A DNA stretch of 64,000 nucleotides from Tissierella sp. (GTDB lineage: Bacteria; Bacillota; Clostridia; Tissierellales; Tissierellaceae). Made by a program: the position numbers and the translations under genes. Below the pieces are notes generated by a model. That model was given only the letters and a program-made list of their open reading frames with translations, was not told the DNA's origin and did not search any database. The DNA is taken from NCBI RefSeq assembly GCF_031460495.1, contig NZ_JAVKTS010000002.1:427332-491331 (forward strand), written 5' to 3'. Positions 35,442 to 45,486 of this stretch are shown one piece after another; position 1 is the stretch's first letter, and each line of letters opens with the position of its first letter.

Positions 35442-36451
35442 AACAACTCACAGAAGCATCAGGAATATCTGGTAACGAAAAGGAAGTTAGAGATTTAATA
35501 ATTTCAGAGATAAAGTCCTATGTCGATACTATCAAGGTGGATAGAATAGGAAATATAATTGCATATAAGAAAGGTAAAGATACAAGTAAAAGGTTGATGA
35601 TTACAGCCCATATGGATGAAGTGGGGTTATTAGTTAAAGAAATTGATACAATGGGGTTACTTAAATTCACGACAGTAGGTGGAGTAGATAAAAGGATCTT
35701 AGTTTCAAAACCTGTCTTAATTGGAAAAGATAAAATTCCAGGTGTAATAGGGGCAAAACCAATTCACCTTCAAAAAAGAGCAGAATGGACAAGAGCTTTG
35801 AACTTAGATGAACTGTATATTGATATTGGTGCAAGTTCAAAGGAAGAAGCTGAAAAAATTGTTAATATAGGTGATTATGTAACTTTTGCATCAGATTATG
35901 TAGAATTTGGCGATGATTTAATAAAGGGGAAAGCATTGGATAATAGAGTAGGGTGTTCTCTTTTGATTGAATTAGTAAAGGAGATAAAAGATATAAGTTT
36001 TTATGCAGTTTTTACTGTAATGGAAGAAATTGGTTTAGTAGGATCAGGTCCAGCTGCATATGAAGTAAATCCTGATATTTCCTTAGTTTTGGAAGGAACA
36101 CTATGTTATGATATGCCTAAACTTGATACACATTTAGTTCCTACTTATCTTAATAGGGGGCCAGCTATTTCTTTAATAGATAGATCTACTATCTATAGTC
36201 CTACATTTAGAGAAAAGATTGCTAAAATTGCAGAAAAGAACAATATACCTTATCAATATAGAAAAACTGCTATGGGAGGGAATGACTCTGGGAAGATTCA
36301 TACTTCAAGGGAAGGTTCTATCACTACTACAATATCAGTACCATGCAGATATATACATTCACCAGCGTCTGTAATGAGCAAAAATGACTATAAGAATACT
36401 TATGCACTACTTAAAGCAATCTTATCTGAGTTTGAAAGGGAGGAATTATAA
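35432..36451 (+). CDS. M42 family metallo-aminopeptidase (second of three)
   Basis: The 339-residue paralogue has TAHMDEVGLLV, KALDNRVGC, VMEEIGLVGS, VLEGTLCYDMP and CRYIHSPASV, so the two-metal site is complete; Glu instead of Asp at the fourth ligand (LEGT) is common in the family. It starts at ATG 35432 inside the end of the first copy and its stop TAA shares a base with the ATG of the third, indicating coupled translation. Confidence 0.92.
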   Translation: MLLKQLTEASGISGNEKEVRDLIISEIKSYVDTIKVDRIGNIIAYKKGKDTSKRLMITAHMDEVGLLVKEIDTMGLLKFTTVGGVDKRILVSKPVLIGKDKIPGVIGAKPIHLQKRAEWTRALNLDELYIDIGASSKEEAEKIVNIGDYVTFASDYVEFGDDLIKGKALDNRVGCSLLIELVKEIKDISFYAVFTVMEEIGLVGSGPAAYEVNPDISLVLEGTLCYDMPKLDTHLVPTYLNRGPAISLIDRSTIYSPTFREKIAKIAEKNNIPYQYRKTAMGGNDSGKIHTSREGSITTTISVPCRYIHSPASVMSKNDYKNTYALLKAILSEFEREEL

Positions 36452-37449
36452 TGAATATAAACTTTGACCTATTAAAAGACTTAGTTGGAATTTATGGTCC
36501 AACAAGCAATGAAGGAATTGTAAGAGAATATATTTCTAAAGAGATTAAAGATTTTGTAGATGAAATTGAGGTAGATGCATTAGGTAATTTAATAGCTAGA
36601 AAAAAAGGTAATGGAAAGAAAGTTATGATTTCTGCGCATATGGATCAGATAGGACTAATGGTAATAGATATCGATGAAAAGGGATTTTTAAGGTTTACAA
36701 ATGTTGGAGGAATATCTCCTTTTATTTCTATTAGCCAGCAAGTTGTATTTGAAAATGGTACAAGAGGAGTTGTATATTCAGAGCCAATAGATGATATATC
36801 TAAGTTGAAATTAGAAAACATGTATATAGATATAGGTGTTTTTAGCAAAGAAGAAGCGGAGAAAAAGGTAAGCATAGGAGACATCTGCATTTATATATCA
36901 GAATATGGTGATAATGAAAATGTTGTATTTACTAGATATTTAGATGATCGTGTAGGATGTTTTATTGCAATAGAAGCTATAAAATCAATTCAGAATCCAA
37001 TAAATGACTTATATTTCGTATTCTCAGTTCAAGAAGAAGTAGGGTTAAGAGGAGCTAAAACAGCAGCATATAGAGTTGACCCAGACATTGGTATTGCTTT
37101 AGATGTAACGAGCAATGGTGACACTCCCAAGGCCAAGAGGTTTGCTATTGGATTGAATAAAGGTGCAGCAATAAAAGTAAAAGATAATTCTATCATCAGT
37201 CATCCTAAGATAAGAGAATTACTAGTTAGATTAGCTAAAGAAAACAAAATTCCTTATCAAATGGAAGTATTGGAGTTTGGTGGCACAGATTCAGGTGCTA
37301 TTCATGTTAACAAAGAAGGGGTTCCTTCAGGGGTAATTTCTATCCCTACTAGATATGTTCACTCAACTATAGAAATGGCTTCAAAAGAGGATATTATTAA
37401 CTGTACAAAACTATTAATAAGGTTTTTAGAAGACAACTTAGATATTTAA
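36451..37449 (+). CDS. M42 family metallo-aminopeptidase (third of three)
   Basis: The 332-residue paralogue has SAHMDQIGLMV (Gln for the usual Glu after HMD), YLDDRVGC, VQEEVGLRGA, ALDVTSNGD and TRYVHSTIE. The metal site is complete. It is the last gene of the aminopeptidase operon and is followed by a terminator. Confidence 0.92.
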   Translation: MNINFDLLKDLVGIYGPTSNEGIVREYISKEIKDFVDEIEVDALGNLIARKKGNGKKVMISAHMDQIGLMVIDIDEKGFLRFTNVGGISPFISISQQVVFENGTRGVVYSEPIDDISKLKLENMYIDIGVFSKEEAEKKVSIGDICIYISEYGDNENVVFTRYLDDRVGCFIAIEAIKSIQNPINDLYFVFSVQEEVGLRGAKTAAYRVDPDIGIALDVTSNGDTPKAKRFAIGLNKGAAIKVKDNSIISHPKIRELLVRLAKENKIPYQMEVLEFGGTDSGAIHVNKEGVPSGVISIPTRYVHSTIEMASKEDIINCTKLLIRFLEDNLDI

Positions 37450-37455
37450 TTTCGC

Positions 37456-37485
37456 AAAGAGCTGATAATTCAGCTCTTTATTTAT
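37456..37485 (+). terminator. Terminator after the M42 peptidase operon
   Basis: AAAGAGCTGA (37456-37465) and TCAGCTCTTT (37470-37479) form a perfect 10-bp stem with a 4-base loop, followed by ATTTATATTTTT. Confidence 0.88.
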
Positions 37486-37625
37486 ATTTTTGCATCTCAA
37501 TAAAAATGCTAAAAAAATGAAATATTTTGGAGTAATTTGTATGAAATTATTTTTTAAAAATTGAAGGATTTATGATTTCTTTGGAGAATTATATAATAGT
37601 AGATTGTATTTGAGGAGGAATTAAG

Positions 37626-38216
37626 ATGTTGGATTTAAATCATGAATATACTATATCGGAAGTATCAGAAATTACTGGATATGCGGCACATGTTCTTAGA
37701 TACTATGAAAAGGAGTTTGAAATTGATGTTCCTAGAAATAACTCTAATCATAGATATTTTACATATAAGGAAGTGGAACTAATACAATATATTAAAACCC
37801 TTCAAGATAAGGGTTTTAGCAACAAGCAGATTAAACTCATTATAGCTTCTCCGGAAGTTTTAATGAATGTACATGAAGATGCAGGATTAGTTGCAGTAAA
37901 TGATAATGGATATTTTGATACTTATCAGATAGCTAAAGAGATTAGTGTAACTTTAGAAGAGGAATTCTTTGATAAATTACTGAATTCTATTAACCTAGGT
38001 ACAGAAAATAATACCAAAATTATTGAAGAGTTAAAGGATGAGGTAATTAGTCTGAGGAATGAAATTAATTCTAAAGAAAGAGATGTATTGATTTGTGAGA
38101 ATGCAAAGCTTAAAATGAAAATAAAAGAAAAAACTTTTGAAAATATCGAACTAAAAGATAAGTTGAAAAAATTTCAAGAAAAAAATGTTGGATTTTTAAA
38201 GAAAATTTTTAAATAA
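37626..38216 (+). CDS. MerR-type HTH protein with a C-terminal coiled coil
   Basis: The 196-residue protein has an N-terminal MerR winged helix (about 7-75, YTISEVSEITGYAAHVLRYY) and a long C-terminal coiled coil (about 130-190) ending in a basic, hydrophobic tail (FLKKIFK). No cysteine or drug-binding domain is present. The layout resembles RacA, the Bacillus protein that anchors chromosome origins at the cell pole during sporulation, but sequence alone does not prove that. It has its own promoter region and terminator and stands alone upstream of miaB. Confidence 0.72.
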   Translation: MLDLNHEYTISEVSEITGYAAHVLRYYEKEFEIDVPRNNSNHRYFTYKEVELIQYIKTLQDKGFSNKQIKLIIASPEVLMNVHEDAGLVAVNDNGYFDTYQIAKEISVTLEEEFFDKLLNSINLGTENNTKIIEELKDEVISLRNEINSKERDVLICENAKLKMKIKEKTFENIELKDKLKKFQEKNVGFLKKIFK

Positions 38217-38226
38217 TACTATAATG

Positions 38227-38256
38227 AATAGGGGTGGGAATTCCATCCTATTTTTT
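38227..38256 (+). terminator. Terminator after the MerR-type gene
   Basis: AATAGGGGTGG and CCATCCTATT pair with one bulged G around GAATT, followed by TTTTTT. Confidence 0.75.
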
Positions 38257-38292
38257 ATTACTTAGTCCTGGTTAAGTTTTAAGGTTACCTAT

Positions 38293-38322
38293 TTGTTTAA
38301 TTGATTTTAAATAATATATAAT
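38293..38322 (+). promoter_or_regulatory. Candidate sigma-A promoter of miaB
   Basis: TTGTTT (38293-38298) and TATAAT (38317-38322) with an 18-base spacer lie 44 bases upstream of the chosen start. Confidence 0.45.
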
Positions 38323-38366
38323 TATGATATAATATATTAAATATGAAAAAACAACGAGGTGTAAAA

Positions 38367-39701
38367 ATGAACGATAACAAAGGAAAAAAGACCTATTATA
38401 TCAAAACTTATGGATGTCAGATGAACGAACATGATTCCGAGAAAATTTCTTGGGTTCTAGAAACTATGAATTATACTGAGACAAAAGATATAAAAACAGC
38501 TGATTTTATTATATATAACACCTGCCTAGTTAGGGAGAATGCTGAATTAAAAGTATATGGAAAATTAGGATCATTAAAAGAATTGAAAAGAGAGAAGCCA
38601 GATTTAATGATTGCTGTTTGTGGATGTATGATGCAAAGAGAAGATGTTAGAAAAGTTATTACATCAAAGCATAAGCATGTAGATATAATATTTGGTACTA
38701 ATAATATTCATAAGCTGCCGCAATTAATAAATAGCAATTTACAAACAGGTAATACTGTTATAGATATTGTTGAAGATAATAGAGAAATAATTGAAAATAT
38801 TAATTCAAATAGGACTTATTCCTATAAAGCTTATATAAATATTATGAATGGATGTAATAATTTTTGTACCTATTGTATAGTTCCTTATACAAGGGGTAGA
38901 GAGATAAGTAGAGAGCCTGAGAATATAATTAAGGAAATAGAAGAATTAGCTAAAGATGGATGTAAAGAAATAACTTTATTAGGTCAGAATGTGAATTCTT
39001 ATGGAAAGACTTTAGAATATGATTATAGTTTTTCTACTCTATTAAAGAATATAAATAAAATAAATGGAATAGAAAGAATTAGATTTATGACATCTCATCC
39101 AAAGGACTTATCTGATGATTTGATAGAGTGTTATGCTACATTAGACAAATTATGTAAGCACTTGCATTTACCTGTGCAATCAGGTAGTAATAAGGTCTTA
39201 AAAGAAATGAATCGAAAATATACAAGAGAAGACTATCTTTCAATTATATATAAGTTAAAAAAACTTGTACCTGATATTTCATTTACTACTGATATAATCG
39301 TAGGATTTCCAGGGGAGACAGAAGAGGATTTTAATGAAACCTTGGAATTAATTAAAGAAGTTAGATTTGATTCAGCATATACTTTCCTATATTCCATTAG
39401 AGAGGGTACATTAGCTGCAAAGATGGATAATCAAATTGATTATAAGGTAAAACATAATCGATTCCAAAGATTATCTGATGCTTTAAATGAAATTTCGCTA
39501 GAGAAAAATCAGAAATTACTTGGAAAAACAGAAGAAGTATTAGTGGAAGAAGTAAGTAAGAACAATCCAGACATTTTAACAGGTAGAACAAGGAGTAGTA
39601 AACTAGTACATTTCAAAGGAAGTACAGAACTTATAGGGTCGCTGGTAGATATTAAGATTGAAAATGTTAAGACATTTTCATTAGAAGGAAGTTTAGTATA
39701 A
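38367..39701 (+). CDS. miaB: tRNA-2-methylthio-N6-isopentenyladenosine synthase MiaB
   Basis: The 444-residue radical SAM methylthiotransferase adds the methylthio group at A37 of tRNA. It has the N-terminal UPF0004 domain with cysteines in KTYGCQMNEHDSEK, NTCLVRENAE and VCGCMMQRE, the radical SAM motif MNGCNNFCTYCIVPYTRG and a C-terminal TRAM domain. ATG at 38367 fits GAGGTG at 38356-38361 better than the in-frame ATG at 38343. It works after MiaA, encoded 4 kb downstream in the same block. Confidence 0.95.
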   Translation: MNDNKGKKTYYIKTYGCQMNEHDSEKISWVLETMNYTETKDIKTADFIIYNTCLVRENAELKVYGKLGSLKELKREKPDLMIAVCGCMMQREDVRKVITSKHKHVDIIFGTNNIHKLPQLINSNLQTGNTVIDIVEDNREIIENINSNRTYSYKAYINIMNGCNNFCTYCIVPYTRGREISREPENIIKEIEELAKDGCKEITLLGQNVNSYGKTLEYDYSFSTLLKNINKINGIERIRFMTSHPKDLSDDLIECYATLDKLCKHLHLPVQSGSNKVLKEMNRKYTREDYLSIIYKLKKLVPDISFTTDIIVGFPGETEEDFNETLELIKEVRFDSAYTFLYSIREGTLAAKMDNQIDYKVKHNRFQRLSDALNEISLEKNQKLLGKTEEVLVEEVSKNNPDILTGRTRSSKLVHFKGSTELIGSLVDIKIENVKTFSLEGSLV

Positions 39702-39728
39702 TTTTCCTTACTTAAAGGAGGATAAATT

Positions 39729-42350
39729 TTGGAAAATTTAACACCTATGATGAAACAATATGTAAGTATAAAAAGGCAATATGAGGATTGTATTCTTTTT
39801 TTTAGATTAGGAGATTTTTATGAAATCTTTTTTGATGATGCTATAACTGCATCAAAGGAATTAGAAATTACTCTAACTCAACGTGATTGTGGAATGAAAG
39901 AAAAAGCTCCTATGTGTGGGGTTCCTCATCATGTTGTTGATGGGTATATATCTAGATTAGTTGAAAAAGGATATAAGGTTGCTATATGTGATCAAGTAGA
40001 GGATCCTGCTGAAGCAAAAGGAATTGTAAAAAGAGAAGTAATTAGAGTTGTTACACCTGGCACTATTATGGATCAAGCAGTATTAGATGAAAAATCCAAT
40101 AATTATTTAGCTTCGATATACTTGGATAATATTGGTGTTGGACTTGCATATGTTGATAATTCAACAGGAGAAATGTATACAACTGAGTTTATTGGTGAGA
40201 AAGATGAAATTAGTTCATTCATAATAGATGAATTTGGTAAGATATTTCCTTCTGAAATTATATGCAACGAAGGATTTATCTTAAATAATAAACTAATAAA
40301 GATTATAAGAAATACGATAAACCCATATATTAATAATTACAAAGATACAGATGTTGAAATTACTAACTTGCAATCTATAATTACAGATCATTTTAGTTCT
40401 TTATCTTTAAAGCAATTGGATCTAGACAATAAAGTATACTCGATTATAGCATCTGGAAAACTCCTTGAATATTTGTATACAACACAGAAATCTTCTCTTG
40501 AACATATTAATAATGTATATTATTATAAACCTAATAATTATATGGTATTAGATATAAATACAAGAGCAAACTTAGAAATTCATGAAACTATTATTAAAAG
40601 GGAAAGAAAAGGTGCGCTAATTGGACTTTTAGATAAAACATCTACATCTATGGGAGGAAGACTCCTAAAAAAATGGTTAGAACAGCCTTTATTAAATATT
40701 GATGAAATTAATAACCGCAATAATGCTGTAGAATATTTCGTCAATAATATTGTAACTATGGATGATGTAAAATCAATATTAAAAGGGATATATGATATAG
40801 AGCGTTTATCTTCTAAATTATCCAATGGTAATTGTAATGCTAGAGATTTAATATCTATAAAAAACTCTATAACTATGTTACCACAATTTAAGGAAATATT
40901 GGTTAAGTCAGACAATGATATGTTAAATAATTTGGGAGTTGATTTTGATACATTAGATGACCTCTATTTGTTGCTTGAGAAGTCAATTAATGATAATCCG
41001 CCTATTACATTAAAGGATGGTGGATTGATAAAGGAAGGCTATAATAAAGACTTAGATGAAATTAAAGAGATTTGTCTTAGTGGGAAAGAATGGCTAGCTT
41101 CTTTAGAGGCATCGGAAAAGCAAAAAACAGGTATAAGGAATTTAAAGATTGGTTTCAATAGAATATATGGTTACTATTTTGAAGTTACCAAGTCAAATCT
41201 TCCATTAGTTCCAGATTATTATATTAGGAAGCAAACATTAACAAATGCAGAAAGATATTATACTTCTGAGTTAAAAAACATGGAAGATAAAATAATTGGT
41301 GCTGAAGAAAAATCATTAGATATTGAGTATAAAGTTTTTGATGAAATAAGGAATGAGATAAAGAAGAATATTGATAGAATTCAAAGATCATCAAAGATAA
41401 TTTCAATAGTTGATGTTTTGAATTCATTTGGACAAGTAGCTTATAAATTAAATTTTGTTAAACCTAAATTTAATAATAATGGTATAATTCATATTGTTGA
41501 TGGTAGACATCCAGTAGTTGAAAATAATATTGAAAATAATTTATTCATACCTAATGATACTTATTTAGATACTAAAGCTAATATGGTGCAAATTATTACT
41601 GGCCCTAATATGGCTGGTAAGTCCACTTATATGCGTCAAGTAGCTATTATTACCCTCTTGGCACATATTGGTTCTTTTGTACCTGCTAGTAGTGCGGATA
41701 TATCTTTAGTTGATCAGATTTTCACTAGAATAGGTGCTTCTGATAATCTTTCTCAAGGTGAAAGTACATTTATGGTTGAAATGAATGAGGTATCTAATAT
41801 TATGAGATCTGCTACTAAAAATAGTTTAATTATACTAGATGAAGTAGGTAGAGGTACTAGTACTTATGATGGTTTGAGTATTGCTTGGGCAGTAGTTGAA
41901 CATATTTTAAATAATATTAAAGCAAAGACTTTGTTTGCTACACACTATCATGAATTAACCCAATTGCAAGAGAACAATAAGGGGATTAAAAACTTAACAA
42001 TTGTTGTTGAAGAAAAATCTGATCAAATTGTATTCTTGAGAAAAATAATAGAGGGTAGTACTAATAAGTCCTATGGAATAGAAGTAGCAAAATTAGCTGG
42101 AATTGAAAAGGATATTACAGATAGAGCTAATGAAATATTGTTATCAATTGAAAATAATCACCAAATAAATTTAAATGCAAAACCTAAGAAGGAAGTCAAA
42201 CAATTAAATCTATTAGATTATAAAAAAGATTATTATATTGAAAAAATACTTAATATAAATTTAGATGAAGTAACTCCTAGGGAGTCCTTGGAAATACTTT
42301 ACAATTTAATTGATGATGCCAAAAGCTTAAGGAGAAATGATAATGGGTAA
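39729..42350 (+). CDS. mutS: DNA mismatch repair protein MutS
   Basis: The 873-residue protein recognises mismatches. The mismatch-binding motif FFRLGDFYEIF is near residue 22-32; connector, lever and clamp domains follow; the ATPase has Walker A GPNMAGKSTYMRQ, STFMVEMNE, Walker B LIILDEVGRGTSTYDG and ATHYHEL. TTG start at 39729 after AAAGGAGG. Its last 8 bases overlap mutL. Confidence 0.97.
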   Translation: MENLTPMMKQYVSIKRQYEDCILFFRLGDFYEIFFDDAITASKELEITLTQRDCGMKEKAPMCGVPHHVVDGYISRLVEKGYKVAICDQVEDPAEAKGIVKREVIRVVTPGTIMDQAVLDEKSNNYLASIYLDNIGVGLAYVDNSTGEMYTTEFIGEKDEISSFIIDEFGKIFPSEIICNEGFILNNKLIKIIRNTINPYINNYKDTDVEITNLQSIITDHFSSLSLKQLDLDNKVYSIIASGKLLEYLYTTQKSSLEHINNVYYYKPNNYMVLDINTRANLEIHETIIKRERKGALIGLLDKTSTSMGGRLLKKWLEQPLLNIDEINNRNNAVEYFVNNIVTMDDVKSILKGIYDIERLSSKLSNGNCNARDLISIKNSITMLPQFKEILVKSDNDMLNNLGVDFDTLDDLYLLLEKSINDNPPITLKDGGLIKEGYNKDLDEIKEICLSGKEWLASLEASEKQKTGIRNLKIGFNRIYGYYFEVTKSNLPLVPDYYIRKQTLTNAERYYTSELKNMEDKIIGAEEKSLDIEYKVFDEIRNEIKKNIDRIQRSSKIISIVDVLNSFGQVAYKLNFVKPKFNNNGIIHIVDGRHPVVENNIENNLFIPNDTYLDTKANMVQIITGPNMAGKSTYMRQVAIITLLAHIGSFVPASSADISLVDQIFTRIGASDNLSQGESTFMVEMNEVSNIMRSATKNSLIILDEVGRGTSTYDGLSIAWAVVEHILNNIKAKTLFATHYHELTQLQENNKGIKNLTIVVEEKSDQIVFLRKIIEGSTNKSYGIEVAKLAGIEKDITDRANEILLSIENNHQINLNAKPKKEVKQLNLLDYKKDYYIEKILNINLDEVTPRESLEILYNLIDDAKSLRRNDNG

Positions 42351-44205
42351 AATTATATTATTAGATAATAATACCATACAAAAAATAGCTGCTGGCGAAG
42401 TAGTAGAAAGGCCAGCATCTATAATAAAGGAATTAGTTGAAAATTCTCTTGATGCTAATTCGACTAATATTACTATAGAAATTAAAAATGGTGGAAAATC
42501 CTATATTAGAGTTACTGATGATGGAGATGGTATAGCTAGTGAAGATTTAGACTTGGCTTTTGAAAGACATTCAACTTCTAAAATATTGACTGTAGAGGAC
42601 TTACATAAGATAAGGTCTTTAGGGTTTAGAGGGGAAGCTTTAGCTAGTATTTCACATGTAGCTAAGGTAGAAGTGATGACAAAAACAGAAAATGTTTTGG
42701 CTGGTATTCATGGAATTGTTGAGGAAGGAAAGGTTATATCTAAGGAAACAGTCGGATGTCCTAAAGGAACTACAATGATAATAAAGGAATTATTTTATAA
42801 TGTTCCTGTAAGAAGAGAATTCTTGAAGTCTGATTTGATTGAATCAAATCAAATATCTGATATAGTATATAGAATTGCAATTGGAAATTTAAAAACCTCT
42901 TTTAAGTTCATTAAAGATGATAAAATTATCTTAAAAACATCTAAAAATAATGATATGAAATCACATATATACAGCATTTTAGGGAAGGAATTCTCAAATA
43001 ATTTAACTGAAGTAGACCTTGAAGAAGATGGTGTAAAAATTAAGGGATATATTTCTAACAACAATCTTTATAGAAGTAATAGAAATCATCAATATATTTT
43101 TATTAATGGTAGATATATAAATAGTAACAGTATTGCTAATATTATTGAGTCCCATTATAAATCTATAATTCCATTAAATAGATTTCCTATTTTTATTATT
43201 TTTATTGAAGTTGACCCAGCTACAATTGATGTAAACATTCATCCTACAAAGCAGGAAATAAAGTTTTCAAATCAATCTAGTATATTATCTTTAATTGAAA
43301 AAATTATTAAAGATACTCTTTTTCCTTCATTATTGATACCTAAGGTAAGCTTTAATAAGAAAAATGAGAATTCAATGGAAGATAAGTTACCACTGTTATT
43401 TAATTCATCACATAAAGATATAGCAGAAAATATTATCATTAAAGATTTTACTAATGAATCTCCATATATTAAGCACAATAAGGATTTGGGCATTCAAAAT
43501 AATATACAAATGAATGATAAATTGCTTAAAAATGAAACTATGGAATATGTAGGTAATCAAAGTTACTCTTCTAATGATATATTAATTGATGATAGGGATA
43601 ATACTAAAGATGCTATAGATATTCTTTCTACTATTGAACCTTTGGGTGTAATTTTTAATACTTATATTTTAGCGGAGGATAGAGTAAATGAAAGGATTTA
43701 TTTCATTGATCAGCATGCTGCACATGAAAGAGTGATGTATGAAAAATACTTAAAAGAATACAAATCTGAAAATGTTATATCTCAACAGTTAATAGCTCCA
43801 GAAATTTATGAATTAACGAATTTTGAGATGAGTAATTTATTGGAGAATATAAAGGTTTTTAGAGGTTTAGGCTTTGATATTGAAGAGTTTGGTAACAATA
43901 GTGTAGCGATAAGGGCTGTGCCTTTAATATTTGGTATCCCTAATATACGAGACCTTTTTTATGATTTATTAGATAATATTAATAAAAATATTAAAAATAG
44001 TTATGAAACTAAGCTTGAAAAGGTAATGAAATTAGCGTGTGTAAAGGCAGTGAAAAGTGGCGATCATATGAGTAAGATTGAAATAGCTAGTTTGTTAGAA
44101 CAATTGAAGAAATGTAATAATCCACATAGCTGTCCTCATGGAAGACCTACTATTTTAGAAATGAGTAAAAATGATATTGAAAAAGCATTTTTAAGAATTA
44201 CTTAA
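42343..44205 (+). CDS. mutL: DNA mismatch repair endonuclease MutL
   Basis: The 620-residue protein couples MutS to strand incision. The GHKL ATPase shows [24 protein letters not shown] (motif read in two parts), [11 protein letters not shown] and [11 protein letters not shown]. The C-terminal domain has the metal-binding endonuclease motif [12 protein letters not shown] and CPHGRPT, so it is an active nicking MutL as expected in organisms without MutH. ATG at 42343 is preferred to 42337 because AAGGAG (42329-42334) is otherwise too close. Confidence 0.95.
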   Translation: MGKIILLDNNTIQKIAAGEVVERPASIIKELVENSLDANSTNITIEIKNGGKSYIRVTDDGDGIASEDLDLAFERHSTSKILTVEDLHKIRSLGFRGEALASISHVAKVEVMTKTENVLAGIHGIVEEGKVISKETVGCPKGTTMIIKELFYNVPVRREFLKSDLIESNQISDIVYRIAIGNLKTSFKFIKDDKIILKTSKNNDMKSHIYSILGKEFSNNLTEVDLEEDGVKIKGYISNNNLYRSNRNHQYIFINGRYINSNSIANIIESHYKSIIPLNRFPIFIIFIEVDPATIDVNIHPTKQEIKFSNQSSILSLIEKIIKDTLFPSLLIPKVSFNKKNENSMEDKLPLLFNSSHKDIAENIIIKDFTNESPYIKHNKDLGIQNNIQMNDKLLKNETMEYVGNQSYSSNDILIDDRDNTKDAIDILSTIEPLGVIFNTYILAEDRVNERIYFIDQHAAHERVMYEKYLKEYKSENVISQQLIAPEIYELTNFEMSNLLENIKVFRGLGFDIEEFGNNSVAIRAVPLIFGIPNIRDLFYDLLDNINKNIKNSYETKLEKVMKLACVKAVKSGDHMSKIEIASLLEQLKKCNNPHSCPHGRPTILEMSKNDIEKAFLRIT

Positions 44206-44216
44206 AGGATGATGAG

Positions 44217-45158
44217 ATGAAAGATAATTTATTTATATTAATAGGCCCTACAGCTATTGGGAAAACAGCCTTATCTATTAAATTAGCAGAAAAACTGAAT
44301 GGTGAAATAATTTCAGCTGATTCAATGCAAATATATAAGCATATGGATATAGGGTCAGCTAAGATAACTAAAGCAGAAATGAAACAAGTAGCGCATTATT
44401 TAATTGATATAGTAGCACCAGATCAAGAGTTTACTGTGGCTAATTTTAGAGATAATGCAAAAATCTTAATTAAAGATATCAATAATAGAGGAAAGTTGCC
44501 AATTATTGCTGGAGGGACAGGGTTGTATATTAATTCCTTAGTTTATGATTTGAAATTTACTGAAGTATCCCCAGATGAAAATATCAGGGAAAGATTAGAG
44601 TCTCTAGCAAATAAATATGGAAATGAATACTTACATCAAGAATTGGAAAAGATAGATGTCCCTAGCGCTGAGAAAATTAGTATCAACGATAGGAAAAGGC
44701 TAATCAGAGCTATTGAGATATATGAAGTAACTAATAAGCCAATGTCAGAGCATAATAAAAATTTTAGAAATCCTATCGAAGATTATAATTTAGTAATGAT
44801 TGGATTAAATATGGATAGAGCTGAGTTATATAATAGAATTAATCAGAGGGTTGATATTATGATTAATGAGGGATTAATTGGAGAAGTTGAAAAGCTTATA
44901 TCAGTAGGATATAATAAAGACCTTGTATCTATGCAAGGAATTGGGTATAAAGAGATTATTATGTACTTAGAAGGAAACATATCACTTGATAAAGCAATAG
45001 AACTAATTAAGCAGGGTACTAGAAATTATGCAAAAAGACAATTGACATGGTTTAAAAAAGATAATAGAATTAAATGGTTTAATATAGATAATTATCTTGA
45101 TTTAAATAATTTAAGCCAGGATATAATTAATTATTCTAAAAAACAGATTACAATTTAA
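44217..45158 (+). CDS. miaA: tRNA dimethylallyltransferase MiaA
   Basis: The 313-residue enzyme attaches dimethylallyl to A37 of tRNA. P-loop [17 protein letters not shown] is near 6-22, [18 protein letters not shown] follows, then VANFRDNAK and [17 protein letters not shown]; the C-terminal [10 protein letters not shown] and [13 protein letters not shown] are present. Lies between mutL and hfq, the usual order. Confidence 0.96.
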   Translation: MKDNLFILIGPTAIGKTALSIKLAEKLNGEIISADSMQIYKHMDIGSAKITKAEMKQVAHYLIDIVAPDQEFTVANFRDNAKILIKDINNRGKLPIIAGGTGLYINSLVYDLKFTEVSPDENIRERLESLANKYGNEYLHQELEKIDVPSAEKISINDRKRLIRAIEIYEVTNKPMSEHNKNFRNPIEDYNLVMIGLNMDRAELYNRINQRVDIMINEGLIGEVEKLISVGYNKDLVSMQGIGYKEIIMYLEGNISLDKAIELIKQGTRNYAKRQLTWFKKDNRIKWFNIDNYLDLNNLSQDIINYSKKQITI

Positions 45159-45177
45159 TTATAAGGGAGGACTAGAG

Positions 45178-45399
45178 ATGAGACAAAATATAAATCTGCA
45201 AGATGTTTTTTTAAACAGAGCACGAAAAGATAATATTGGAATAACGGTTTTTTTGGTTAATGGATATCAGATAAAAGGTATAGTTAAAGGATTTGATAAT
45301 TATACAATTGTTTTAGAAAGTGATGAGAAACAACAATTGATTTATAAACATGCAATTTCCACAATAATACCTATGAAGCAAATAGATTTAGATAACTAA
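45178..45399 (+). CDS. hfq: RNA chaperone Hfq
   Basis: The 73-residue Sm-like protein forms a hexameric ring that binds small RNAs and A-rich mRNA. Sm1 ([15 protein letters not shown] with [18 protein letters not shown]) and Sm2 (YKHAISTI) are intact. Length is typical of clostridia; the tail is short. Followed by a strong terminator. Confidence 0.97.
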   Translation: MRQNINLQDVFLNRARKDNIGITVFLVNGYQIKGIVKGFDNYTIVLESDEKQQLIYKHAISTIIPMKQIDLDN

Positions 45400-45423
45400 T
45401 GAATAATTTAAAGATTTATTTTT

Positions 45424-45460
45424 ATAAATGTCTCTGAATTTAACAGAGACATTTATATTT
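45424..45460 (+). terminator. Terminator after hfq
   Basis: ATAAATGTCTCTG (45424-45436) and CAGAGACATTTAT (45444-45456) pair perfectly over 13 bp with a 7-base loop, then ATTT. Confidence 0.88.
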
Positions 45461-45486
45461 AGATAATAGTAGAAAGGTGATAGAAA

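Noticed and set aside
38343-38366. Upstream ATG of miaB
   Set aside because: No Shine-Dalgarno before it; GAGGTG at 38356-38361 points to ATG 38367.
42337-42342. First ATG of mutL
   Set aside because: Only two bases from AAGGAG; the next ATG is at the normal distance and gives the usual MutL start.
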